DNA of 53,763 nt, taken from the NCBI GenBank assembly GCA_009840735.1, contig VXNF01000058.1:1-53763 (forward strand), read 5' to 3'. The stretch comes from Acidimicrobiia bacterium. Lineage in GTDB: Bacteria; Actinomycetota; Acidimicrobiia; Acidimicrobiales; CATQHL01. The notes under the pieces were generated by a model. The model was not told the origin of the DNA. It did not search any database and saw only the letters and a program-made list of their open reading frames with translations. Within the stretch, counting starts at the first letter, position 1. Each line of letters opens with the position of its first letter. Both the position numbers and the translations under genes were made by a program. Shown in pieces: positions 41,923 through 50,079 of this stretch.

Positions 41923-43554
41923 GTGCGTCACGTCGCGCTTGTGGGGATGATGGGCTCGGGGAAGTCTGAGGCGGGGCGGCAGCTGGCGCTGCTGCTCGGG
42001 CGGCGCTTTGTGGACTGCGACGAACTCGTGGCCGCCGCCGCGGGGCGCTCGATCCCGGAGATCTTTGAGGCCGAGGGAGAGGCTGGGTTCCGCCGGCGCG
42101 AGAGCGTGACCCTGGCCGAGACGCTGACTAGCGCCGAGCCCGCGGTGGTGGCCACCGGCGGCGGGGTGGTAACCGTGGCCGCCAACCGCGCCCTGCTGGC
42201 GGGCGCCGTGGTGTGTTGGCTGCGGGCGCGTCCCGAGGTGCTGGCTAGACGGATCTCCGACGGGTCGGGGCGGCCGCTGCTGGCGGAAGCAGAAGATGAC
42301 GAGGCGCTGGTCGCTCGGCTTCGGCAACTCACAGCCGAGCGTGACGGCTGGTACGACGAGGTGGCCGACATCGTCTTGGACGTCGACGAACTGTCGGCGC
42401 CTCAGTTGGCCTCGGCTCTGGCGGCACGCCTGTCCGGAGTCCACGGCTGGCCGGGGGCCGGCGAGGGCGGTGTCGATGACAGCAGCGACTGCGGCGCGGA
42501 GGGCGACGGGGCGGCGCGCGTCCGTGTCCGGCTGGCCGAGCGCTCCTACGACGTGCTGGTCGGTCCGGGCGTGCGGCATCGCCTGGCGGCGGAGTTGGCT
42601 GCCTGTTTGCCCGCGCCGCTGCGCCGGGTGGCCGTCGTCACCTCCGACGGGATCGGCGTGGACGCAGACCCCGGCGCCGGCATCGCCACCGAGACCTTCA
42701 CGATCCCGGCGGGGGAGCGGCACAAGTCGCTGGCCACCGTCGAGGACCTCTGCCGGCGCTTCTGTCGCTTCGGCCTCACGCGCGGCGACGCCGTCGTGGC
42801 GGTCGGGGGCGGTCTCGTCACAGACGTTGCGGGGTTCGCCGCCGCCGTCTACCACCGTGGCATCCCGGTCGTCTTCGTCCCCACCACGCTGCTCGGCCAG
42901 ATCGACGCCGCCATCGGCGGCAAGACCGGCGTGAACCTGCCCGAAGGCAAGAACCTCGTGGGTGCCTTCTGGCAGCCGTCGCTGGTGCTGTGCGACAGCG
43001 AAGTGCTGGTCACGCTGCCCGCAGCCGAGTATCGCTCCGGGCTCGGCGAGATGGCCAAGTACCACTTCCTGGGCCGCGACGGCTCGGGGGCGAGCGACGC
43101 CGCCGCCATGGCCGCCCTGCCGCTGGAGGGGCGCATCGCCCGCTGCGTGGCCCTGAAGGCCGAGATCGTGGCCTCCGATGAGCGGGAGTCGGGGCGACGC
43201 ATGCTGTTGAACTACGGGCACACGCTGGCGCACGCCCTGGAGATCGCCGGCGGCTTCGGGCTGCGACACGGCGAGGCCGTGGCCGTGGGCCTCGTCTACG
43301 CCGCCGAGGTGGCACGACGGCTGGGGCGCATCGACGGCGATAGGGTGGCTGAGCACCGGCAGGTCGTGGGCACCTACGGTCTGCCCTCGTCGCTGCCGGG
43401 AGGTGCCGAGCCCGACGAGCTCATCGACTTGTTCGGACGCGACAAGAAGGCCGTCGGCGGACTCACCCTCGTCCTCGACGGCCCGAGCGGGCCCGAGCCG
43501 GTGCGCGGCGTGGACCGGGCCGTTCTAGCCGAAGCCTTGGAGGCGATCAGATGA
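41923..43554 (+). CDS. aroKB: Fused shikimate kinase-3-dehydroquinate synthase
   Basis: A 543-residue bifunctional shikimate-pathway enzyme. Residues 1-~170 are shikimate kinase: P-loop GMMGSGKS at 8-15, DCDELV, FRRRES and ATGGGVV. After a Gly/Asp/Ser linker (~172-195), residues ~195-543 are 3-dehydroquinate synthase: PAGERHKSL, VGGGLVTDVAGFAAAVYHRGI, PTTLLGQIDAAIGGKTGVN and the metal-binding NYGHTLAHALE and RHGEAVAVG. The frame is continuous, so the usual separate aroK and aroB are one chain. GTG 41923 is required by the kinase N-terminus; its ribosome site is weak. It overlaps aroQ by 4 bases. Confidence 0.95.
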   Translation: MRHVALVGMMGSGKSEAGRQLALLLGRRFVDCDELVAAAAGRSIPEIFEAEGEAGFRRRESVTLAETLTSAEPAVVATGGGVVTVAANRALLAGAVVCWLRARPEVLARRISDGSGRPLLAEAEDDEALVARLRQLTAERDGWYDEVADIVLDVDELSAPQLASALAARLSGVHGWPGAGEGGVDDSSDCGAEGDGAARVRVRLAERSYDVLVGPGVRHRLAAELAACLPAPLRRVAVVTSDGIGVDADPGAGIATETFTIPAGERHKSLATVEDLCRRFCRFGLTRGDAVVAVGGGLVTDVAGFAAAVYHRGIPVVFVPTTLLGQIDAAIGGKTGVNLPEGKNLVGAFWQPSLVLCDSEVLVTLPAAEYRSGLGEMAKYHFLGRDGSGASDAAAMAALPLEGRIARCVALKAEIVASDERESGRRMLLNYGHTLAHALEIAGGFGLRHGEAVAVGLVYAAEVARRLGRIDGDRVAEHRQVVGTYGLPSSLPGGAEPDELIDLFGRDKKAVGGLTLVLDGPSGPEPVRGVDRAVLAEALEAIR

Positions 43555-44009
43555 ACCAGACCCCCGGCCCGGCCCCGGTGATCCTGCTGCTCTCGGGCCC
43601 CAACCTGCAGCTGCTGGGGCGGCGCGAGCCCGAGGTCTACGGCACCGACACCCTCGAGGATCACGTCCGCACGGCCACCGCGTCCGCCGCCGAGGCCGGC
43701 TTCGCCCTCGAGCACACCCAGTCCAACCATGAGGGCGACCTCATCGACGCGGTCGGCGGCGCCGTCGGACGGGCCGCCGCCATCGTCGTCAACGCCGGCG
43801 CGCTCTCGCACTACTCGCGGGCGCTGCAGGACGCCCTGGCGGCGTTCGCCGGCCCGGTCGTGGAACTGCACCTCTCGAACCCCTACAGCCGCGAGGCTTG
43901 GCGGCAGGCGTCGGTGGTGGGCCCCGTCGCCGACGGTCTGATCTGCGGTTTCGGCGGGTTGGGCTACCGGCTGGCCGTCGAGGCCGCCGCCGAGCTGGCA
44001 GGTAGCTGA
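43551..44009 (+). CDS. aroQ: Type II 3-dehydroquinate dehydratase
   Basis: Removes water from 3-dehydroquinate; dodecameric in the family. The 152-residue chain has GPNLQLLGRREPEVYG (18-33), where most members have GPNLNLLG; the Tyr in VYG is the catalytic base. QSNHEGDLID is the lid/substrate His region, and VELHLSN retains the Glu-His pair. The following NPYSREAWR replaces the common (V/I)HAREEFR but keeps the Arg. ATG 43551 overlaps aroKB (ATGA). It acts just after the DHQ synthase half of its neighbour. Confidence 0.93.
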   Translation: MNQTPGPAPVILLLSGPNLQLLGRREPEVYGTDTLEDHVRTATASAAEAGFALEHTQSNHEGDLIDAVGGAVGRAAAIVVNAGALSHYSRALQDALAAFAGPVVELHLSNPYSREAWRQASVVGPVADGLICGFGGLGYRLAVEAAAELAGS

Positions 44010-44010
44010 G

Positions 44011-45204
44011 ATGAAGGCGAGCGCCGCGGGCGGGTCGGGGCCGGTGGCGGCGGATTTGCCGCCGCTGCGGCTCGGCGGCCGGGCCAACAGCGTGCGGGGG
44101 GTTCTCGCTGCGGGCGTGACGATCGCCTCGGAGTCGGGGGCAGAGGGCAACGGCGCCGACGCCGCGCCGGTGGATGCCCTGGTGGTGACTGACCTGGCGA
44201 ACGGTCGCTGGCTCACCGGCTTCAGCGGCTCGGCCATGGTCGTGGTGATCACGGCCGACGATCTGCTGGTCATCACCGACGGGCGCTACGCCACCCAAGC
44301 GCCCGCCGAGCTGGAGGCCGCAGGGGTCGAGGGCAGAGTCACCATCGCCGACCGCGGCAGCAAGCAGCAGGAGGCGGCCACCGCCGCGGTCGAAGGGCTG
44401 GGGCGGCTCGCCTTGGAGGCCGACAACGTCAGCTGGTCCCGCTACCGGCGCTTCGCTGGCGAGTGGTTCCCCGACGCCGAGTTGGTGCCCTCGACGGGCG
44501 TGATCGAGCGGCTGCGTCGCACCAAGTCCCCAGAAGAGGTGGCCCGGATGGCCGCCGCCGCAGCCATCGCCGACGACGCCCTCGCCGAGGCGCTGCCGCG
44601 CCTGGCCGAGGGGCCCACCGAAGCCGAGGTGGCCGCCGAGCTGGACCACCTCATGCGCCGCCTCGGCGCCTCCGGCTCGGCCTTCGAGACCATTGTGGCG
44701 GCTGGGGAGAACAGCGCCCTGCCCCACGCCCGCCCAGGTCCGCGCCGCATCGAGCCCGGCGACCTCGTCGTCATCGACTTCGGGGCGATCGTGGACGGCT
44801 ACCGCTCGGATATGACCCGCACAGTCTGCGTGGGCGAGCCGCGGCCGCCCGGAGGGAAGGTCTACGAGGTGGTGCGGCAGGCGCAGCAAGCTGGCGTGGA
44901 GGCCGTGGCGGACGGCGTGTCGTGCGCGGACGTGGACGAGGTCTGCCGCGACATAATCAGCGAGGCCGGCTGGGGCGACGCCTTCATGCACAGCACCGGC
45001 CACGGCGTCGGGCTCGACATCCACGAGGCGCCCAGCCTCGCAAGCCGCTCCAGCGAAGTGCTGGCCGCCGGCGAGGTCGTCACCGTCGAGCCGGGCGTCT
45101 ACCTGGCCGGCAGCGGCGGCGTGCGCATCGAAGACACAGTCGTCGTGACCGGCGACGGGTGCCGGCGACTCACATGCGCGCCCAAGACGCTGGTCGTGGC
45201 CTGA
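44011..45204 (+). CDS. pepQ: M24-family Xaa-Pro peptidase (aminopeptidase P/PepQ type)
   Basis: A 397-residue cytosolic metallopeptidase that cleaves X-Pro bonds. After a creatinase-like N-terminal domain (ALVVTDLANGRWLTGFSGS) the pita-bread domain holds all five ligands: two Asp in DFGAIVDGYRSDMTRT, His in HSTGHGVGLDIHE, and Glu in TVEPGVYL and RIEDTVVV. ATG 44011 is one base after the aroQ stop. The pepQ-efp-nusB order is standard in many bacteria. The first ~20 residues are Gly/Ala-rich and may be disordered. Confidence 0.93.
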   Translation: MKASAAGGSGPVAADLPPLRLGGRANSVRGVLAAGVTIASESGAEGNGADAAPVDALVVTDLANGRWLTGFSGSAMVVVITADDLLVITDGRYATQAPAELEAAGVEGRVTIADRGSKQQEAATAAVEGLGRLALEADNVSWSRYRRFAGEWFPDAELVPSTGVIERLRRTKSPEEVARMAAAAAIADDALAEALPRLAEGPTEAEVAAELDHLMRRLGASGSAFETIVAAGENSALPHARPGPRRIEPGDLVVIDFGAIVDGYRSDMTRTVCVGEPRPPGGKVYEVVRQAQQAGVEAVADGVSCADVDEVCRDIISEAGWGDAFMHSTGHGVGLDIHEAPSLASRSSEVLAAGEVVTVEPGVYLAGSGGVRIEDTVVVTGDGCRRLTCAPKTLVVA

Positions 45205-45222
45205 GACCCGACGGAGGTAGCG

Positions 45223-45786
45223 ATGGTTGCCATCACCACCAACGACCTGAAGACCGGCATGACCCTCGACTTGGGCGAGGGGCTGTTCTCAGTCGTGGAG
45301 TTCCAGCACGTCAAGCCCGGCAAGGGCCACGCCTTCGTGCGCACCACGCTCCGCAACGCCCGCACCGGCGGGGTGCTGGAGCGCACCTTCCGGGCCGGCG
45401 AGAAGGTGGAGCGGGCCGTCATCGACAAGCGCTCCATGCAGTACCTGTACCGCGACGGCGAAGCCCGGGTGTTCATGGACGGCGAGACCTACGAGCAGAT
45501 CCACGTCGAGGAGGCCGCGCTGGGAGACGCCGGCAACTACATCGTGGAGGGCGACTCGGTGATCCTGCAGATGTACGGCACCGAGATCGTGGGCACCGAC
45601 CTTCCCGCCGCGGTCACCCTGGCGGTCACCGAGACCGAGCCGGGCATCCAGGGCGACCGGGTCGCGGGGGCCACCAAGCCAGCGCTCACCGAGACCGGCT
45701 TGACGGTGTCGGTGCCGCTGTTCATCGAGCCCGGCGAGCGCGTCAAGGTGGACACCCGCTCGGGCCAGTACATCGCCCGGGGGTGA
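45223..45786 (+). CDS. efp: Translation elongation factor P
   Basis: Rescues ribosomes stalled on polyproline. The 187-residue protein has the three beta-barrel domains; the loop HVKPGKGHAFVRT puts the tip Lys at position 34, the residue that is modified in some bacteria. GTEIVGTDLP and the C-terminal VKVDTRSGQYIARG are standard. ATG 45223 follows CGGAGG by about 6 bases. It overlaps nusB by 4 bases (GTGA). Confidence 0.97.
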   Translation: MVAITTNDLKTGMTLDLGEGLFSVVEFQHVKPGKGHAFVRTTLRNARTGGVLERTFRAGEKVERAVIDKRSMQYLYRDGEARVFMDGETYEQIHVEEAALGDAGNYIVEGDSVILQMYGTEIVGTDLPAAVTLAVTETEPGIQGDRVAGATKPALTETGLTVSVPLFIEPGERVKVDTRSGQYIARG

Positions 45787-46226
45787 GGGTCCGCCCCGAC
45801 CCCGACGCCACACCCGGCGCCCGCAGCGACGCCCGCCGGGCGCGCGAGCGGGCGCTGGCGCTGCTGTATGAGGCCGAGGCCCGCGACCTCGCCGTCCTGG
45901 ATCTGCTCAGCCGCCAGGACCTGCGGCCCGCACCGCTGGCCGTCGAGTTGATCGAGGGCGTCGCCGAGCACGGTGCGGCCATCGACGACCTGTTGGAGCA
46001 GGCGGCGGTGGACTGGTCGGTGGCGCGCATGGCGCCGGTGGACCGCGCCATTCTGCGCATCGCCGCCTACGAGCTGGCGCACCGCCCGCAGACGCCGGCG
46101 CCGGTGGTGTTGAACGAGGCGGTGGAGCTGGCCGACCTTTACTCCACGGCGTCCTCGGGTCGCTTCGTGAACGGCGTGCTCGCCACCGTGGCGCGTCGGC
46201 TCAGGCCTTCGGGGCCAGCTGGGTGA
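45783..46226 (+). CDS. nusB: Transcription antitermination factor NusB
   Basis: A 147-residue all-helical RNA-binding protein that joins NusE/S10 at boxA in rRNA leaders. ARERALALLYEAEARD (~18-33), MAPVDRAILRIAAYEL (~82-97) and VVLNEAVELADLYSTASSGRFVNGVL (~107-132) match the family. GTG 45783 overlaps the efp stop. The last 26 bases overlap the end of the convergent amine dehydrogenase gene on the other strand. Confidence 0.95.
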   Translation: MRVRPDPDATPGARSDARRARERALALLYEAEARDLAVLDLLSRQDLRPAPLAVELIEGVAEHGAAIDDLLEQAAVDWSVARMAPVDRAILRIAAYELAHRPQTPAPVVLNEAVELADLYSTASSGRFVNGVLATVARRLRPSGPAG

Positions 46227-48288
46227 CTTCGCGGCGGTAGGGGGTTGTGTCCGCGTCGTCGCTGGGCGCCTCGATCTCCTCGGCGAAGCGGCGGCCCTCC
46301 CAGACCGCCGCGGCGATCGTGCCGGGAGCGAGGGCGTCGCCGACGGCGCGGACGCTCCGCAGGCCCCGGTCGGCCCACTCGCCGCGGCGGGCTTCCAGTT
46401 CAGCCAGCAGCGACGTCTCTGACAGCCGGGCCGTGACCAGCACCGCCGCCTCGGCCTCCAGGCTGCTCCGACGCCCGGTGTAGGTGCAGGCCAGCTCCAG
46501 CCCGTCGTCGCCGATCGACTCCACGGTGCTGTTGCAGTGCAGGTCCACGCCCAGATCCATCAGCTTGGCCTGGATGCGGTGCTGGTCCATGGTGTTGATG
46601 GTCCAACGCGAGACGTAGGCCTGGGGCGTGACGATCGCCACGTCGTAGCCCTCGCCGGCCAGCAGCTCAGCCAGGACGCCGCCCATGTAGAAGTGGTCGT
46701 CGTCGAAGATCACAACGCGTCTGCCCGCAGGGCGATCTCCGGTCATCAGGTCGTCTGGGGTGAGGACCGGCAGGCCGCCGATCGGGACCCGATGGGTGTG
46801 CCAGCGGCCTACTCCGTCGCGCCGCCACGCCGAGCCGGTGGCCACAGCGACGTGCGCGAAGTCGTATTCCAGCAGCTCCGCGGCGGTCATCGGGCTCTCG
46901 AGATAGACCTCCACGTTGTCCATGCGGCTGATCTGGCCCTCCCGGTAGTCCAGGACGCGGATCCACTCCGCCAGTCCCGGCAGCCGTGCCTCGGCCGCCC
47001 CCCGGCCGCCGAGGCGGCGCGACCGCTCCACCAACACCACCTCGTAGCCCCGCTTGCCCGCCGCCATGGCGGCTTCGAGGCCGGCCGGACCGGCGCCGAC
47101 GACGAGGACCCTCTCGGCCGCGTGGCGCGCCCGGTAGACCTCGGGGTGCCAGCCGCGTCGCCACTCCTCGCCCATCGAGGGGTTCTGGGTGCAGCGGATC
47201 GGCGACATGGTGTGGTCGCCGGTCACGCAGATGTTGCAACCGATGCACTCTCGGATGTCCTCGAGGCGGCCCTCCTCGATCTTGCGGGGCAGGTACGGGT
47301 CGGCGATGGAGGGCCGGGCCGCGCCGATGAAGTCCAAGACGCCCCGCCGCACCATGCGCACCATCGTGTCCGGCGAGGTGAAGCGGCCCACCCCCACGAC
47401 GGGCTTGGATGTCAGCGCCTTGAGACCCGCCACGTACTGCTCCTGGTCTCCCTCGGCGCTGAAGCGCGAGGTCACGCTGTCGTCCTCCCAGGTGCCCAGC
47501 ACGAAGTCCCACAGGTCGGGAATCTCGCCCAGCTCGCCGAGCACGGCCTCGATGTCGTCGCGGGTGATGCCGGCGTCGCCGAGCAGCTCGTCCACAGTGA
47601 TGCGACAGGCCACCGCGGCCCGCCCGTCCACCTCCTCGACCGTGTCGGTCAGCAGTTCCCGCAACAGCCGCATCCGGTTGGTGAGGCTGCCGCCGTAGCA
47701 GTCGCTGCGCAGGTTGTAGCGGGGCGAGAGGAAGTGGTGGATGCCGCCGTAGGTGTGGGCGGCGTACACGTAGACCAGGTCGAACCCGGCCCGCAGCGCC
47801 CGGTCCACGGCTTGGCGGTGCCAGCGCCGCAGGTTGGCGATGTCGCGCTTGGTCATCTCCCGCGCCTGCACCGGGTCCACGAACCAGGAGGCCACCGGCA
47901 GGGCCGTCGGCGCCAGCGGGGCGGTGCGCGAGTAGAGGTTCGGGCCGTTGAGGCCGTTGTAGGCCAGCTCGATGCCGGCGATTGCGCCGTGCTCGTGGAT
48001 CCGCTCGGCCACGAGCGCCAACGCCGGAATGTCATGGTCGTCCCAGATCCTGGCCTCGATGTAGGGCGTGATCTCTGAGGAGTAGTGGATCTCGGCTTGC
48101 TCGGTGCAGATCACCGCCCAGCCGCCCTGCGCCTTGACAGCGCGCATCTCGGCGTGGGCGCTGGGGTCGCGGTAGCCCATGCCGTTGCAGTGCGGCACCT
48201 GGAAGAAACGGTTCTTGGCTGTGAGCGGGCCGATGCGCACCGGCTCGAACAGGATGTCGTAGCGGGGGTCGCGGGCGGGTTCAGCCAT
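46201..48288 (-). CDS. Dimethylamine/trimethylamine dehydrogenase-like flavoprotein
   Basis: A 695-residue iron-sulfur flavoprotein that matches Hyphomicrobium di/trimethylamine dehydrogenases over its length. It contains an old-yellow-enzyme-type TIM barrel with Cys34 (VPHCNGMGY), the site of covalent FMN in the family. A [4Fe-4S] site (Cys348, 351, 354, 366; CIGCNIC...IRC) and an ADP-binding Rossmann region (VLVVGAGPAGLEAAMAAG) follow. Such enzymes demethylate the amine to formaldehyde plus a lower amine and pass electrons to ETF. Gln64 aligns with the position that is Tyr in TMA and Gln in DMA dehydrogenase (from memory), favouring dimethylamine. Last gene of its operon. Confidence 0.9.
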   Translation of the reverse strand: MAEPARDPRYDILFEPVRIGPLTAKNRFFQVPHCNGMGYRDPSAHAEMRAVKAQGGWAVICTEQAEIHYSSEITPYIEARIWDDHDIPALALVAERIHEHGAIAGIELAYNGLNGPNLYSRTAPLAPTALPVASWFVDPVQAREMTKRDIANLRRWHRQAVDRALRAGFDLVYVYAAHTYGGIHHFLSPRYNLRSDCYGGSLTNRMRLLRELLTDTVEEVDGRAAVACRITVDELLGDAGITRDDIEAVLGELGEIPDLWDFVLGTWEDDSVTSRFSAEGDQEQYVAGLKALTSKPVVGVGRFTSPDTMVRMVRRGVLDFIGAARPSIADPYLPRKIEEGRLEDIRECIGCNICVTGDHTMSPIRCTQNPSMGEEWRRGWHPEVYRARHAAERVLVVGAGPAGLEAAMAAGKRGYEVVLVERSRRLGGRGAAEARLPGLAEWIRVLDYREGQISRMDNVEVYLESPMTAAELLEYDFAHVAVATGSAWRRDGVGRWHTHRVPIGGLPVLTPDDLMTGDRPAGRRVVIFDDDHFYMGGVLAELLAGEGYDVAIVTPQAYVSRWTINTMDQHRIQAKLMDLGVDLHCNSTVESIGDDGLELACTYTGRRSSLEAEAAVLVTARLSETSLLAELEARRGEWADRGLRSVRAVGDALAPGTIAAAVWEGRRFAEEIEAPSDDADTTPYRREVTQLAPKA

Positions 48289-48315
48289 GATCTTCTCCGA
48301 GTGGATGGGGTGCCG

Positions 48316-49653
48316 CTACGCGCCGGCGACCGCGCCGCCGATGCCCGGGCCGACGATGCCCGGGCCGACGATGCCTGGGCCGGCGATGACTCTGCCGCCG
48401 ATGACCACTTGGTCGAGCAGCGGCGCGCCGGGCGCCAGGAACAGCTCGTTGGGGTGCGGACAGTCGGCCACGACGAGGTCCCCCCGCTTGCCGACGTCCA
48501 GGGAGCCGCACTCGCCGCCGAGGTTCAGGCTGTAGGCGGCGTTGAGGGTGGCCCCCACGATGACCTCAGCGGGCGTCAGGCGGAACCAGGGCGCCGCCAT
48601 AGCCATCGTCGCCAGCAGCGAGGTGGCGTGGATGGAGGAGCAGTAGTCGGTGGCGACCGCAACCGGCACGTCGCTGTCGATGAGCAGGCGGGCGTTAGCC
48701 CGCCGGTCGGTCATGTAGATCAACTCCGCCACCGGCAGCACGACCGCCACGGTGTCGGTCGCCCCCACGTCGTGGATCTCCTCATCCGGTGTGTAGGTGA
48801 GGTGCTCGGCGGTGACGGCGCCCTCGCCGGCGGCCGTCGCCCAGCCCTCAGAGGAGTTCCAGGCGTCGGCGTGGACCCGCGGCTCCAGTCCCAGCTCCCG
48901 GCCCCGCCGCATCAGCCGACGGGCCTGGGCGGGAGTGAACAGGCCCTGCTCCACGGTCACGTCGTGGAACTCAGCGATGCCTTGGCTGACCACCGCCGGA
49001 AGCATCTCGCCGGCGATCAAGTCGGTGTAGGCCTCGCCGGCCTCGGGGCCGCCGTCGCCTGCGCCGATGTCCCTCGGCACCACGTGGGCGCCCAGGAAGC
49101 TGATCACCAGGCGCATGGGGCTGAGCGCCCGTGACTGCTCCAGCAGCGCCAGCTCGCGCAGCTCCTCTGCCACGGTCAGCCCGTAGCCGGACTTCACTTC
49201 CAGCGTCGTGACGCCGCCCGCCAGGATGCGCCGGTAGGCCCGCTCCAAGCGCGCCAGCAGCTCGTCGTCGCCGGTCGCCCGGCTGGCGGTGACGCTGGAC
49301 CAGATGCCCCCGCCGCGGGCAGCCACCTCGGCGAGGGTGGCGCCGCCGAGGCGTTCGGCGTACTCGTCGTGGCGCTCGCCGCCGAAGATGGGATGCGAGT
49401 GGCACTCCACGAGGCCCGGCAGGACCGTGCGACCGCGGGCGTCCAGCGTCGCCACGCCGGGCTCTCCCCAGTCGGCCAGCACGTCCGCGCTGGTCCCGAC
49501 GGCGACGATGCGCCCGCCGCGCACAGCCACGGCGCCGTCGGCCAGGAGGTCGAGCTCGCCCTGTGACCGCCCGGTGCGCGGCCCGCCGCGGTCGGTGACG
49601 CGGGCCAGCTGCGCGGCGCCGACGACGTTGAGGTCGCCCGACTCAGCGCCCAT
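48316..49653 (-). CDS. hutI: Imidazolonepropionase-like amidohydrolase
   Basis: A 445-residue metal-dependent amidohydrolase. The HxH metal motif is in ECHSHPIFGGERHDEYAERL, followed by VTTLEVKSGYGLTVAEEL, FLGAHVVPRDI, HADAWNSSEGW and VALATDY-like VAVATDYCSS, matching HutI, which opens imidazolone-5-propionate to N-formimino-glutamate in histidine breakdown. HutI usually has HTHxVFAG; the HSHPIFGG variant may mean a modified substrate. The C-terminus contains GPGIVGPGIVGPGIGG, from a 15-bp tandem repeat. ATG 49653 overlaps the Rid gene by 11 bases. No hutH or hutU is seen nearby. Confidence 0.85.
   Translation of the reverse strand: MGAESGDLNVVGAAQLARVTDRGGPRTGRSQGELDLLADGAVAVRGGRIVAVGTSADVLADWGEPGVATLDARGRTVLPGLVECHSHPIFGGERHDEYAERLGGATLAEVAARGGGIWSSVTASRATGDDELLARLERAYRRILAGGVTTLEVKSGYGLTVAEELRELALLEQSRALSPMRLVISFLGAHVVPRDIGAGDGGPEAGEAYTDLIAGEMLPAVVSQGIAEFHDVTVEQGLFTPAQARRLMRRGRELGLEPRVHADAWNSSEGWATAAGEGAVTAEHLTYTPDEEIHDVGATDTVAVVLPVAELIYMTDRRANARLLIDSDVPVAVATDYCSSIHATSLLATMAMAAPWFRLTPAEVIVGATLNAAYSLNLGGECGSLDVGKRGDLVVADCPHPNELFLAPGAPLLDQVVIGGRVIAGPGIVGPGIVGPGIGGAVAGA
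48338..48386. repeat. 15-bp tandem repeat inside hutI
   Basis: About three copies of a 15-base unit (GACGATGCCCGGGCC and variants) run in tandem and encode the GPGIV repeats at the protein's C-terminus. The unit is a multiple of three, so copy-number change would keep the frame. It is probably slippage-generated and not functional. Confidence 0.7.
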
Positions 49654-50077
49654 CGCCGTCGCCGCCCTCGTCGGGGATCACCGCGATCACGTCGATCTCC
49701 ATTAGCCATTCCGGCTGGGCCAGGCCGTCGATGACCACGCCCGTGGACACCGGGTAGACCCCCTTCAGCCAGCGGCCGATCACCCGGTAGACGGGCTCGC
49801 GGTAGCGGGGGTCGGTGAGGTAGACGGTGGTCTTGACGATGTGGCTGAGGTCGCTGCCGGCCTCGGCGAGCAGCTGCGCCACGTTGGCCATGGCCTGCTC
49901 GGTCTGCGCCGCCGGGTCGCCTGCCCCGATGATGTTGCCGTCGAAGTCCGAGCCCACCTGACCCCGCAGATAGACGGTGTTGCCGGCGATGACCACCTGG
50001 CAGAGGTCGTTGTCCAGCGACTGGTTGGGATAGGTGTCCCGCGTGTTGAACCGGCGCAGCCGGCGGTGGGTGACCAT
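49643..50077 (-). CDS. Rid-family (YjgF/YER057c/UK114) protein
   Basis: A 144-residue trimeric Rid-family protein (VVIAGNTVYLRGQVGSDFDG, AQTEQAMANVAQLLAEAG, VKTTVYLTDP). RidA hydrolyses reactive enamine/imine intermediates of amino-acid breakdown. The Arg that is catalytic in RidA (ARSCVEV in E. coli) is replaced here (VSTGVVI), so it belongs to a diverged Rid subgroup and deaminase activity is not assured. ATG 50077 is 2 bases after the flavoprotein stop, and its end overlaps hutI. Its place in a catabolic operon suggests handling an unstable nitrogen intermediate. Confidence 0.88.
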   Translation of the reverse strand: MVTHRRLRRFNTRDTYPNQSLDNDLCQVVIAGNTVYLRGQVGSDFDGNIIGAGDPAAQTEQAMANVAQLLAEAGSDLSHIVKTTVYLTDPRYREPVYRVIGRWLKGVYPVSTGVVIDGLAQPEWLMEIDVIAVIPDEGGDGDGR

Positions 50078-50079
50078 CC

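Noticed and set aside
43551-44009. Apparent loss of the catalytic His in AroQ (NPYSREAWR in place of VHAREEFR)
   Set aside because: The catalytic Glu-x-His pair is in the preceding VELHLSN and is intact; the changed residue is not the catalytic one.
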